A stretch of 64,000 bases of DNA from Planctomycetota bacterium (GTDB taxonomy: Bacteria; Planctomycetota; UBA1135; UBA2386): contig JADJPQ010000015.1 of assembly GCA_016713175.1 (NCBI GenBank), forward strand, positions 43,953 through 107,952, given 5' to 3'. This document shows positions 9,374 through 18,331 of this stretch, piece after piece. The notes below the pieces were generated by a model, which was not told where the DNA came from, made no database searches, and saw nothing but the letters and a program-made list of their open reading frames with translations. Numbering within the stretch: position 1 is the first letter of the stretch; every line of letters starts with the position of its first letter. The translations under genes were made by a program, and so were the position numbers.

Positions 9374-10735
9374 TCACGTCCGTGCTGCGGGCGCTCGCGG
9401 CGGCGCGACCAGGCCGATGCCGAGGCCAAGCGTGGCGATCACCAGTGTTGCCGAGATCCAGAACGGCGCCGCGAAAGCGATCGAGTCGAATGCGGTGCCG
9501 TACAGCAGCGGCATCGCGATCCGCGCGATGCCACCATAGGTCTGCTGCAGGCCCATCCACAGGCCGCGATCCTGCTGCGGCACGACTCGCGACAACAGCC
9601 CGGTCACACAGGGGAACGTGAAGGCGGTGCCGAGCGGCAGCAGCGCCACCGCAATCGCCAGCCACGGCAGGGACGTCGCGACGGCGACCCCGGCGATTCC
9701 CGTCGCCAGCGTGACGATGCCGACGCGCGACAACCGCACTTCGCCGAGGCGGTCGACCAGCCGGCCCAGCAGCAGCGTGCGGGCGAACACCGAGATCGCG
9801 CCGATGTACAGGTAGAACCAGCCGATCGTCTGTTCGGTGACGCCAAAGCGCCGGTTCAGGAACAGCGCCAGCACCGCATTGATGCCCTGGAAGGCGCCGA
9901 TCGCGATCGCATAGGTCAGGATCAGCCGCGACGCCGGCTGCGTGGGTTGCGACAGCACGTACCAGAACGCTTCGCGCGGCGACTTGCGCACGGCACCTGC
10001 CGGTGTGTTCGCCTTCGACTCGGGCAGATGGCGGCGCGCGAACACGATCGTCAGCAGGCAAAGCGCCGCGGCGACGAAGCCCGGACAGCCATGGCCGAGC
10101 CGGAACTCCGCCGCACCGGGCCACAGGTCGACCTTGCCGAAGTCGAACGCGAACTTGCCGATCACCGGGCCCAGCGCGACCCCGAGATTGGTCGCCGCCG
10201 ACAGCCACCCGAGCGCGCGCGCGCGATCCTGCGGGGCCGTCGAATCGGCGACGTAGGCCTGGATCACACCGACGGTGCCGCCGCCGGCGCCGAGCACCAG
10301 CCGCGACAGGAACAGCATGGGCAGCGAATCCGCGAACCCGAACAGCACATAGGCGATCGCCGAGCCGCCGAGTGCGATCAGCAACGCCGGCCGGCGACCG
10401 TTGCTGTCCGAGAACCGGCCCCAGAACGGGGCCGACAGCAACTGCGCCAGCGTGAAGGCCGCGGCGATCAGGCCGGCCAGCGTGCCGGTGCCGAGCGGGA
10501 TGCCGGCCAGCGTGACGCCGCCCGCGGCGTAGCGATCGACGTAGAACGGCACCAGTGGCACGATCATCAACAGCCCGACCATGTCCAGGAACGCGGTGGC
10601 CATCAGCACGCGCAACTGCGGCGGCACCTTGCGGAGTTCGCGGCCGACGGTCCACAACAGCAGCAGTCCGATCACCGCCAGCACGGACCAGACCACCGGG
10701 TCGTGCATCGCATCGGCGAGCGGGTCGCTTGGCAT
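9374..10735 (-). CDS. Major facilitator superfamily transporter, TetA/multidrug-like
   Basis: This 453-residue inner-membrane protein has about 12-13 hydrophobic helices and the MFS loop 2-3 signature region GRFSDSNGRRPALL, followed by the motif-C-like GAGGGTVGVIQAYVAD. It resembles proton-driven drug efflux antiporters, but the substrate cannot be read from sequence. An extra N-terminal helix (about 15-35) precedes the core. The ATG at 10735 is preferred over a frame extension to 10771. It lies between the aceE-like gene downstream (257 bp) and the YheT-like hydrolase upstream (78 bp), all on the minus strand. Confidence 0.85.
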   Translation of the reverse strand: MPSDPLADAMHDPVVWSVLAVIGLLLLWTVGRELRKVPPQLRVLMATAFLDMVGLLMIVPLVPFYVDRYAAGGVTLAGIPLGTGTLAGLIAAAFTLAQLLSAPFWGRFSDSNGRRPALLIALGGSAIAYVLFGFADSLPMLFLSRLVLGAGGGTVGVIQAYVADSTAPQDRARALGWLSAATNLGVALGPVIGKFAFDFGKVDLWPGAAEFRLGHGCPGFVAAALCLLTIVFARRHLPESKANTPAGAVRKSPREAFWYVLSQPTQPASRLILTYAIAIGAFQGINAVLALFLNRRFGVTEQTIGWFYLYIGAISVFARTLLLGRLVDRLGEVRLSRVGIVTLATGIAGVAVATSLPWLAIAVALLPLGTAFTFPCVTGLLSRVVPQQDRGLWMGLQQTYGGIARIAMPLLYGTAFDSIAFAAPFWISATLVIATLGLGIGLVAPPRAPAART

Positions 10736-10813
10736 CGGGCGGGACAGTAGCGGCAAGTGGTGGAATCGCACGTCGGGACGCCGTGCTTCTGCGGCACGGC
10801 CGATTTCGCGCGG

Positions 10814-11785
10814 TCACTGCAGCGGCACCGAGCGCAGGAACTGCACGGCGACTGCCTCGGCCCACCGCCGCGGCCGCCAGGGTGTGCCGCCGTCGACGAA
10901 GCCGACGTGGCCGCCGTGGCGCTGCAGGCAAGGAGTCAGGAATCGCGAGTCGGCGACGGCGGTGTGGGGGAACACGGTTGCGGGGACCAGCGGGTCATCG
11001 GCCGCGGCAAGCAACAACGTCGGACGGCGGATCGCGGGCAGGAACCGGGCGCAACTCTGCGAGCGCCAGTAGTGCGTGGCCGAGGTGAAGCCGTGCAGCG
11101 GCGCGGTCACGAGGTCGTCGAAGGTGGCGAACGAGCGGCAGCGACGAACGGCGCCGACGTCGAGGAGGCCTGGAAAGCGTTCGGCCTTGGCCAGCGCCTT
11201 GGGGATCAGCGTGCGCAGGAAGTGACGGGCGATCGAGCCGCCGTAGCGGCGATCGCATTGGCGCGCGGCGACCTCCAGATCGAACGGCGGGCAGATCGCG
11301 ACGGCACCGCGCACGGCTGCCGGTGCCTGGTCGCCGACTTCGCCGAGCCATTTCAGCAGCACGTTGCCGCCCAGCGAGAAACCGATCAGGAACAGGGGGC
11401 GATCCGGATGCTCGGCCAGCAGCCGTCCGATCACGCCGGCAAGGTCACCGGTCTCGCCGCTGTGGTAGCTGCGCGCCTGGCGGTTCAGTTCGCCGCCGCA
11501 GGAGCGGAACTCGAGGGTCGTGAAGTTCCAACCGGCGGCGAGCACGTGGCGCGCGCATTCGCCGACGTAGTTGCTGGCGACGCTGCCTTCGAGGCCGTGC
11601 AGCAGCAGCACGTTTGGCTGGCCCGGCCGGTCGGCGCTCTTGTGCACCCGGACGAAGTCGTCGTCCGGCGTCGACCAGCGTTCGAGGCGAAGCGGCGGCA
11701 GCGGCGTGGCGCGGCCCCAGGCCGCCACCGTGGTCTGCAGCAGGCCGGTGCGCGCCCACCAGGCAGGTCGGAACGGCGCTCTCAC
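10814..11785 (-). CDS. YheT-family alpha/beta hydrolase
   Basis: The 323-residue protein carries the alpha/beta-hydrolase core of the YheT/ABHD1-3 family. LLHGLEGSVASNY forms the oxyanion region, GFSLGGNVLLKWLGE gives the nucleophile Ser137, DDPLVP supplies the acid and HGGHVGF the histidine. The FDDLVTAPLHGF segment is also typical. The family hydrolyses esters, but the bacterial substrate is not established. The likely start is the GTG at 11785. An in-frame ATG at 11851 would run into the start of the divergent exonuclease gene and adds unconserved basic sequence. Confidence 0.85.
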   Translation of the reverse strand: MRAPFRPAWWARTGLLQTTVAAWGRATPLPPLRLERWSTPDDDFVRVHKSADRPGQPNVLLLHGLEGSVASNYVGECARHVLAAGWNFTTLEFRSCGGELNRQARSYHSGETGDLAGVIGRLLAEHPDRPLFLIGFSLGGNVLLKWLGEVGDQAPAAVRGAVAICPPFDLEVAARQCDRRYGGSIARHFLRTLIPKALAKAERFPGLLDVGAVRRCRSFATFDDLVTAPLHGFTSATHYWRSQSCARFLPAIRRPTLLLAAADDPLVPATVFPHTAVADSRFLTPCLQRHGGHVGFVDGGTPWRPRRWAEAVAVQFLRSVPLQ

Positions 11786-11849
11786 GTTGCGGCGGGTCCG
11801 ACGACCGGGCTTTGCATCGCGGCAGCGTAGCGGGTTGGCTGTGCCAGCC

Positions 11850-12719
11850 ATGCATGTCCACCTGATCGACGGCACCTACGAGTTGTTCCGGTCGTTCTAC
11901 GGCGCGCCGTCGGCCAAGGCCCGGGACGGCCGCGAGGTCGGTGCGGTGCGCGGCGTGATGAGCAGTCTCGGCGCGCTGCTGCGCGAGCCGGGCGTCACGC
12001 ATGTCGGTTGCGCGTTCGACACCGTGATCGAGTCGTTCCGCAACGAACTGTTCGCCGGCTACAAGACGTCGGCGGGCATCGATCCGGACCTGTGGGCACA
12101 GTTTCCACTGGTCGAACGCGCGGTCGCGGCACTCGGGATCGTCGTCTGGCCGATGGTTCCGTTCGAGGCGGATGATGCGCTGGCGACAATGGCGGTCCGT
12201 GGTGCGGCCGATCCGCGGGTCGAACGCGTCTGGTTGTGCACGCCCGACAAGGACCTGGCGCAGATGGTCGTCGGCGAACGGGTGGTCGGGTTCGATCGGC
12301 GGCACAAGACCGTGCTCGACGAGGCCTCGGTGCAGGCGAAGTTCGGGGTGCCGCCGGCGTCGATCCCCGATCTACTGGCGTTGATTGGCGATGACGCCGA
12401 TGGCATTCCCGGACTGCCGCGGTGGGGGAGCAAGTCGGCGGCGATAGTGCTGGCGCACTATCGCCATCTCGAAGCGATCCCTGACGATGCTGCGGCATGG
12501 CAGGTGTCGGTACGCGGCGCTGTGGCACTGGCGGCGAGCCTGCAGGCACAGCGCGGCGACGCGATGCTGTATCGGCGGCTGGCGACGTTGCGGACCGATG
12601 CGCCGCTGGCCGAGTCGGTCGACGATCTGCGGTGGGGCGGCATCCGCCGCCCCGAGCTCGAGGCGCTGTGCGCCGAACTCGACTTCGATCGGTTCCTGGA
12701 GCGCTGGCCGGCCAACTGA
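11850..12719 (+). CDS. 5'-3' exonuclease (PIN/FEN-like, Pol I N-terminal family)
   Basis: The 289 residues correspond to the stand-alone 5'-nuclease family related to the N-terminal domain of DNA polymerase I and to ExoIX. Visible are the N-terminal acidic site HLIDGTYELFRSFYG, the conserved VPFEADDALATMA and TPDKDLAQMV motifs that bind catalytic metals, and the helix-3-turn-helix DNA-binding segment GIPGLPRWGSKSA (about 190-205). No polymerase domain follows. It probably removes flaps or RNA primers. It is divergent from the YheT-like gene and convergent with the CocE-type peptidase, 10 bp apart. Confidence 0.88.
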   Translation: MHVHLIDGTYELFRSFYGAPSAKARDGREVGAVRGVMSSLGALLREPGVTHVGCAFDTVIESFRNELFAGYKTSAGIDPDLWAQFPLVERAVAALGIVVWPMVPFEADDALATMAVRGAADPRVERVWLCTPDKDLAQMVVGERVVGFDRRHKTVLDEASVQAKFGVPPASIPDLLALIGDDADGIPGLPRWGSKSAAIVLAHYRHLEAIPDDAAAWQVSVRGAVALAASLQAQRGDAMLYRRLATLRTDAPLAESVDDLRWGGIRRPELEALCAELDFDRFLERWPAN

Positions 12720-12729
12720 CGCCGCGGAC

Positions 12730-14571
12730 CTACTTGCCGCCGGTCGCCTTGCCGAACGCCGCGGCGCCATCGACGACCGGCAGTTCGAGCGTCGTCGCGT
12801 CGAGATCGACGGTCAGTTCGGTGCCGGCCTTCGGCCACAACGTGAAGTCGCGGTCGCTGCTGAAGATCATCAGCGCGATCTTGTCGCCGACCGGGATCAC
12901 CTGATCGTCCGGCTGCAGATCGAACGTGAACGCGACGAACTGGCCGGGCGTCAACGGCTTGCTGACCCGCTCCGATTCGGCATTCTGCGGATCGGCCCAG
13001 CCACGCGTGATGATCCGCATCGAGGTCTTGTCGTCCCTGGTGCGCAGCGCGCACAGCCACACCGACAGGTTGCACGCCGGCTTGCTCGCGGTCATCCGGA
13101 TCGACAGCTTCGGCGTCCCCGAGATGTGGATCGGCTGGGTCAGCGCGGGCGTCGCGTACAGCAGCCGCGTCGGCGATTCGGCCGCGGTCGCCAGGTCCTT
13201 GCCGGTGATCGACACGTCGTCGACGAGCTTCTCGGTGCCCTGGCCCGTGCCCTTGGTTGCCACCAACGCACCGACCTGGTTGCCACCGCGCTGCAGATGC
13301 AGCGTCACCGGCTTCGCCGCCGGGTTGGGGTAGTCGTCATAGGCCGTCGGGTCCGCCGGCTTGTCGTCTTCGCGGACGATCCAGGCCTTCGGGTCCTTTT
13401 CGACGCCGTTGTCGACGTCGTACAGGAAGCGCGTGAACCAGCGGTTCATCAGGCGCATCGGGATCTGCGCGCCGTGGCCGCCCTGATGGAAGTAGGCCAT
13501 GTGCGGCACGCCCTTGGCCTTCAGCGCCGCGTAGATCCGGATGCTGTGTTCCGGCATCACGTTCCAGTCGTTGAAGCCGTGCACCATCAGCACCGCCGCC
13601 TTCACCTTGTCGAGCTTGTTGGTGTAGTCGCGGCCGGCCCAGAAATCGTTGTAGTCGCCGGTGATCCGGTCCTGCAGCTTCTCGAGCAGTTCGTCACGGA
13701 CGTGGCGGTTGCACCACTCGCGGCGTTCGGGGTTGCCGCTGTTGATGAACTCGTAGAGCACGTCGATGTCCTCGCCCATGTAGCCGCCCGGATGCCGGAC
13801 CAGGCCATGCGAACGGTAGTAGTGGTAGTACGACGTGTTTGGCGCGTCCGGGATGATCGCCATCAGGCCGTCGACACCGGTCGTCGCCGCCGCCAGGGGC
13901 AGCGTGCCGTTGTAGGACGTGCCGGTCATGCCGACCTTGCCGGTGCACCACTTGGTGGCGGTGACTTGGGTGCCGCCCTCGGGGTCGGTGAACCCCTTGG
14001 CCCGGCCGTTGAGCCAGTCGATGACCGCCTTCGGTGCCAGCGACTCGTTGTCGCCGCCGACCGTCGGGCAGCCCTGCGACAGGCCGGTGCCCGGCGATTC
14101 GGAGTGCACGACGGCGAAGCCGCGCGGCACCCAGGTGTTGACCAGCGAGTTGGACACGATGCCGCCGCGGCGCTTGCGGTCGGCGTACTGGATCGACGGC
14201 GAGGGCGTGTGCGGCTCCGGCTTGGCGCCGAGTTCGTGTTCGGGGTTCCAGAAGTACTGTTTGTCGCCTTGGCCGACGCCGGCGAAGTACGGGCTGGTCT
14301 CGTAGATGACCGGCACCTTCAGGCCCTCGGTGTCGGTCTGGCCCGGGCGGGTCACGTCGACATGCACCCGATCGTTCTTGCCGTCGCCGTCGGAGTCGAA
14401 GCTGGTCTCGACCCACAGTTCCTCGCGGATCCAGTTCTTCCTGTCCTTGAACGCGGGCACGACCTGCGCCTGGCCGTCGACGAACACCGGCCCGGCCTTC
14501 TCGTCCTGGGCGGCGGCGGTCGGCGTCAGCAGCAGCAGCGCGGGGAGCCAGAGGAACGAACGGGCGAACAT
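12730..14571 (-). CDS. Secreted CocE/NonD hydrolase, Xaa-Pro dipeptidyl-peptidase-like (S15)
   Basis: The 613-residue protein has a Sec signal peptide (about 1-21, ending AAAQD), an alpha/beta-hydrolase domain and a C-terminal jelly-roll of the PepX-C type. The nucleophile is Ser219 in GMTGTSYNG; the acid lies in HGFNDWNV and the histidine in HQGGHGA. Family members cleave Xaa-Pro dipeptides or hydrolyse acyl esters; here a periplasmic or extracellular peptidase is most likely. Starting at the ATG at 14571 gives a clean signal peptide; the ATG at 14592 adds seven residues. It is divergent from the D-aminoacylase-like gene (135 bp), and both may process exogenous peptides or amides. Confidence 0.87.
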   Translation of the reverse strand: MFARSFLWLPALLLLTPTAAAQDEKAGPVFVDGQAQVVPAFKDRKNWIREELWVETSFDSDGDGKNDRVHVDVTRPGQTDTEGLKVPVIYETSPYFAGVGQGDKQYFWNPEHELGAKPEPHTPSPSIQYADRKRRGGIVSNSLVNTWVPRGFAVVHSESPGTGLSQGCPTVGGDNESLAPKAVIDWLNGRAKGFTDPEGGTQVTATKWCTGKVGMTGTSYNGTLPLAAATTGVDGLMAIIPDAPNTSYYHYYRSHGLVRHPGGYMGEDIDVLYEFINSGNPERREWCNRHVRDELLEKLQDRITGDYNDFWAGRDYTNKLDKVKAAVLMVHGFNDWNVMPEHSIRIYAALKAKGVPHMAYFHQGGHGAQIPMRLMNRWFTRFLYDVDNGVEKDPKAWIVREDDKPADPTAYDDYPNPAAKPVTLHLQRGGNQVGALVATKGTGQGTEKLVDDVSITGKDLATAAESPTRLLYATPALTQPIHISGTPKLSIRMTASKPACNLSVWLCALRTRDDKTSMRIITRGWADPQNAESERVSKPLTPGQFVAFTFDLQPDDQVIPVGDKIALMIFSSDRDFTLWPKAGTELTVDLDATTLELPVVDGAAAFGKATGGK

Positions 14572-14706
14572 CTCGATTCGGGTCGTTGGCATCTTCGGGT
14601 CTTGCAGGGGCCTGAGGCGCCGCATGCTACGTCGGCGGCGGCCCGGTGGCAGTTCGACCTTGGCAAACCGCGAGCGGTCGCCCGCATCGTATGCTGGCTG
14701 ACCGCG

Positions 14707-16320
14707 ATGTCCCGCCCGCCAAGCCGCCGTCAGTTCCTGCGAACCTCGTTCGCCGCCGGGTCGTCGCTGCTGCTCGGCGGCTGCGCGACTGCCGCCAGCG
14801 GGCCGTTCGATCTGCTGCTGCTTGGCGGCACCCTGATCGACGGCACCGGGAGTGCCGCGCAGGTGGCCGACGTCGGCATCCGCGGCGATCGGATCGTCGC
14901 GATCGGGTCGTTGACCGCGGCCTCCGCGACGCGGGTGCTCGATGTGCGGGGTCTCGTCGTCGCCCCGGGGTTCCTCGATGTTCATGCGCACAGCGACCTG
15001 CGGCGTCAGCCGCTGGCGGTCAGCAAGGTGCTGCAGGGCGTCACGATGGATGTTTGCGGTCCGGATGGCAGTTCGCCGTTCCCGACGCCGTCGTCGGTGG
15101 GCGACGACGGTGGTCGCAGTCGTTGCGACACCTTCGTGGACTGGGCGGCGCAGCATGGGCCGATCGCGATCGACATCGGTTGCTATGTCGGGCATGGCAC
15201 CGTGCGCCAGCGCGTGCTCGGGCCGGTGACTCGCGCCCCGAACGCCGACGAACTGGGGGCGATGCGGGACCTCGTGCGGCAGGCGCTCGAGCAGGGCGCC
15301 CTCGGCATCTCTTCGGGCCTCGAGTACTTCCCCGGCAATGTCGCCGCGACCGCAGAACTGATCGAACTGTGCCGGGAGGCGGCGCGCCTGGATCGCCCTT
15401 ACGTCACCCACATCCGCAACGAAGACGACCGACTGCTGGAGGCGGTCGACGAGGCGATCGCGATCGCGCAGCGCTCCGGCGCGCCGCTGCTGCTGTCGCA
15501 CCTGAAGGTCGGCGGCCGGCCCAACTGGCACAAGCTCGACGCGCTGCTGGGCAAGATCGCGGCGGCGCGCGCGTCGGGTCTCGACGTGCATGCCGATTGT
15601 TATCCTTATGAAGCCTGGGCGACGTCGCTGTCGACCAATTACCCGGCGTGGGCCAAGGAGGGCGGCCAGTTCGTCGCCCGGTTGCAGGATCCGGGCGAGC
15701 GCGAACGGATGCGCGCCGAGACCGAAGCCGCGGTGGCGGCCAACGGCGGCTGGGACGTGCTGATGCTCGGCAATGGCCTGGCGGCGGCCGATCTCGAACT
15801 GCAGGGTCTGCGGCTCGATGCGGCGGCCGGGAAGCGCGGCGTCGAGCCGTTCGCGCTGGCGTGCGATCTGCTGACGCGCGGCAACGTGTCGATCCTCGGC
15901 TTTGGCATCGATGCAGCGCAGATGCAGGTGATCCTGGCGCAGCCGTGGTGCATGGTGGCGTCCGATGGCAGCGCCACGACGGCGAGCGGCCGCACCGGCC
16001 ATCCGCGGTCGTTCGGCACGTTCCCGCGGGTGCTGCGGCTGTTCGTCCGCGAGCGCGCGGTGCTGTCGCCCGAGGAGGCGATCCGCAAGATGACGTCGCT
16101 GCCGGCGGCGGTGCTGCAGCAGCGCGATCGCGGCGCGTTGGCGCCGGGCAAGCTCGCCTCGATCGTGGTGTTCGACCCGACCGCGATCACCGATCACGCG
16201 GACTGGCTCGAGCCACAGCGCTACGCGACCGGCGTCGTGCACCTGTGCGTGCGCGGCCAGCTGGTCGTCGCCGACGGCGGGCGCACCGATGTGCGCCCAG
16301 GCCGGGTGGTCAGGGCCTGA
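14707..16320 (+). CDS. N-acyl-D-amino-acid deacylase-like amidohydrolase, Tat lipoprotein
   Basis: The 537-residue protein opens with a twin-arginine signal (RRQFLRTSFA) that ends in a lipobox, LLGGC with Cys26, so it is probably exported folded and lipid-anchored. The amidohydrolase fold has the HAH metal motif at residues 93-95, a THIRNED segment, a SHLKVGG histidine and the ASDGSAT aspartate, all as in D-aminoacylase/dihydroorotase-like enzymes. It should hydrolyse N-acyl-D-amino acids or related amides. It is divergent from the CocE peptidase. Its stop codon abuts that of the following minus-strand gene with no spacer. Confidence 0.85.
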   Translation: MSRPPSRRQFLRTSFAAGSSLLLGGCATAASGPFDLLLLGGTLIDGTGSAAQVADVGIRGDRIVAIGSLTAASATRVLDVRGLVVAPGFLDVHAHSDLRRQPLAVSKVLQGVTMDVCGPDGSSPFPTPSSVGDDGGRSRCDTFVDWAAQHGPIAIDIGCYVGHGTVRQRVLGPVTRAPNADELGAMRDLVRQALEQGALGISSGLEYFPGNVAATAELIELCREAARLDRPYVTHIRNEDDRLLEAVDEAIAIAQRSGAPLLLSHLKVGGRPNWHKLDALLGKIAAARASGLDVHADCYPYEAWATSLSTNYPAWAKEGGQFVARLQDPGERERMRAETEAAVAANGGWDVLMLGNGLAAADLELQGLRLDAAAGKRGVEPFALACDLLTRGNVSILGFGIDAAQMQVILAQPWCMVASDGSATTASGRTGHPRSFGTFPRVLRLFVRERAVLSPEEAIRKMTSLPAAVLQQRDRGALAPGKLASIVVFDPTAITDHADWLEPQRYATGVVHLCVRGQLVVADGGRTDVRPGRVVRA

Positions 16321-16329
16321 TCAGAGGCC
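16314..16329. terminator. Palindrome GGCCT-N6-AGGCC spanning two abutting stop codons
   Basis: The tail-to-tail stop codons form TGATCA, and the flanks GGCCT and AGGCC pair as a 5-bp stem. It may act as a bidirectional terminator, but there is no T tract. Confidence 0.3.
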
Positions 16330-17193
16330 GAGCTGCAGGTCGATGGCGTTCAGCAGCACGACCGACTGCTGGTTGCCGACCTGATCGATGCGCGCGCCCT
16401 GCGTCGCGATCACGAACCCGTTCCACTGCGGGCCGTTCGGGATGTTGATGTTGAACGCCGGGCCGCCGCTGACCGCGATCGGCGATGGCGCCAGATTCAG
16501 CAGGATCTCGCCGAACGGCGACGGCAGGCCGGGATTGCCGCCGCCGGGACCGAACACCAGGAAGGCCGCCAGCGCGTTCGCCGGCATCGCGATCGCCGAT
16601 TGCCAGTTGGACCCGAGGATCGGCCGGGTCACACAGCGGTAGTCCAGCGGATTGACGCCGCTGCCATTGCGGGTCGTGCAGGTGGCGCCGGCGTCGTTGA
16701 ACTGCAGCGTGTCGACGTTGAAGTCGGCGACGAAGTCGAGCTGCAGTTCGTCGAACACGATGCCGGTGAAGCCGAACCAGTTGTTGGTCTGCGTCTGGTT
16801 GGACAGGTTGCTGAACGAGAAGACGGTGGTTCCGGCGAGCACGGCGCGGAACACGCTGGGCTGCCAGGTGCCGATCTGGTGGTAGGCGAATGCCAGATCC
16901 TGGATCGGATTGGCGAACCGGATGGTCAGCGTGTCCGGAGCGCCGCTGAAGTCGTTGGTCAGGAAGCCGCCGACCATGTTGACGACCATGCCGGTCGTGA
17001 AGTAGCGCGCATGGGTGACGGTGATGCCGGCGAACTGGTTGGTGATCGGCGTGAAGTTGGGATACAGGTTGGCGCCGAAGTCGATCACGTGCTGCGGATT
17101 GGTCAGGCCCTGGTTCTGGGCGATGATCGCCTGGGCCGAGACCGTGGGGGACAGCGACGCGACGAACAACGTGGTGGACAGCAAGATGCGCAT
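16321..17193 (-). CDS. Secreted protein of unknown function
   Basis: The 290-residue protein has a signal peptide (about 1-20, SPTVSAQA). The rest is predicted to be beta-rich, with no catalytic motif I can name. The middle (about 75-160) reads like a jelly-roll or lectin-like sandwich (LTIRFANPIQDLAFAYHQIG). The last 70 residues contain GGPAFNINIPNGPQWNGF, similar in style to the end of the secreted protein at 59565 (PPVPFNINLQQGD). This may be a shared C-terminal exported module. The start at 17193 is set by AGGAG seven bases upstream of ATG. Confidence 0.65.
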   Translation of the reverse strand: MRILLSTTLFVASLSPTVSAQAIIAQNQGLTNPQHVIDFGANLYPNFTPITNQFAGITVTHARYFTTGMVVNMVGGFLTNDFSGAPDTLTIRFANPIQDLAFAYHQIGTWQPSVFRAVLAGTTVFSFSNLSNQTQTNNWFGFTGIVFDELQLDFVADFNVDTLQFNDAGATCTTRNGSGVNPLDYRCVTRPILGSNWQSAIAMPANALAAFLVFGPGGGNPGLPSPFGEILLNLAPSPIAVSGGPAFNINIPNGPQWNGFVIATQGARIDQVGNQQSVVLLNAIDLQLGL

Positions 17194-17264
17194 TGGATGG
17201 CTCCTGGGTGGAGCCAGCAGGATAGTCCGGATCGGCGCGGGCGGCGGTCGCAGCGATGTAATGG

Positions 17265-18260
17265 TCAGAACCAGACGCCGAGCAGCACGACGCCGGCCAA
17301 GAGCAGCGTTTCGCCGACCAACAGCGCAATCGGGATCCAACCGAGCGAACGCAGATCGCCGAACGAGGTCTTGATGCCCAGCGCCGCAATCGCGGTCAGC
17401 AGGCATGCGCGCGACAGCGTTCCGAGGGCCGTGCCGGCCGCAGCCGGCACCCAGTGCAGCGAATTGGCGGCGACCAGCGCGCAGAACAGCAGCAGGAACC
17501 ACGGCAGCAGTGGGGGCCTGGCGGTGGTCGGCGAGGTACCGTTGCGTCGCAGCAACAGCGACAACACCAGCACGACGGGCACCAGCAGCGACACCCGCAG
17601 CAGCTTGACGACGGCGGCGACATCGCCGGTCGCCGGCGAGATCATGTAGCCGGCACCCATCACCTGCGCGACGTCGTGGATCGTGCCGCCGAGGAAGATG
17701 CCGGCTGCGCGGGCGTCGAGGTCGAGGGCGCGCACGATCGCCGGATAGACGATCATCGCCGCGGTCGACAGCGCGGTGACGCCGACGACGGTCAGCAGTG
17801 TGAACTTGCGGTTGCGTTCGTTGCGCGGCAACAGCGCGGCGATCGCGAGGGCTGCCGAGGCACCGCAGATGGCGACGGCGCCGCCGGTCAACAGGCCGTC
17901 GGTAAGCGGTTGGCGAAGGCGACGGGCAGCCAGCGCCCCGGCGGTGATCGTCAGCGCGACAACGGCGATGATCAGCAGCGCAGGCAGCCAACCGAGTCCG
18001 ACGATCTGTGCGGCGGTGATCCGTGCACCGAGCAGGCCGACGCCGAGCCGCAGCACGAAGCGGGACGCGAGCTCGATGCCCGGGCTGGCGCGTTCGTCGT
18101 CGACCAGGAAGTGCAGCGCGATGCCGAACAGCAGCGCGTACAGGAACGGCGGACCGCCGTGGTGTTCGGCGACGAAGGCGGCGGCGGCGGCGATCAGCGC
18201 GCAGACTGACAAGCCTGGGCCGAAGCGGCGCCACAGCGCGAACGGGACTCGATACGGCAT
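17265..18260 (-). CDS. YeiH/UPF0324 family putative sulfate exporter
   Basis: The 331-residue protein has about ten membrane helices. It carries family blocks such as LRLGVGLLGARIT, GGAVAICGASAA and LGGTIHDVAQVMGAGY, which together identify the YeiH/UPF0324 family. Some members are annotated as sulfate exporters, but transport has rarely been tested. It is the middle gene of a minus-strand run, 71 bp downstream of the large GSDH protein gene and 71 bp upstream of the secreted protein. Confidence 0.88.
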   Translation of the reverse strand: MPYRVPFALWRRFGPGLSVCALIAAAAAFVAEHHGGPPFLYALLFGIALHFLVDDERASPGIELASRFVLRLGVGLLGARITAAQIVGLGWLPALLIIAVVALTITAGALAARRLRQPLTDGLLTGGAVAICGASAALAIAALLPRNERNRKFTLLTVVGVTALSTAAMIVYPAIVRALDLDARAAGIFLGGTIHDVAQVMGAGYMISPATGDVAAVVKLLRVSLLVPVVLVLSLLLRRNGTSPTTARPPLLPWFLLLFCALVAANSLHWVPAAAGTALGTLSRACLLTAIAALGIKTSFGDLRSLGWIPIALLVGETLLLAGVVLLGVWF

Positions 18261-18331
18261 CGGTGCAGGAGTGGGCGCGGCATCATGCCGCGACTCCTGC
18301 GGGTGCGCGCGCGCCGTGTCGCCGTTCTGCG

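Noticed and set aside
12487..14706. Open frame extending the D-aminoacylase gene far upstream
   Set aside because: The Tat signal and lipobox fix the start at 14707, and the upstream part is antisense to the CocE peptidase.
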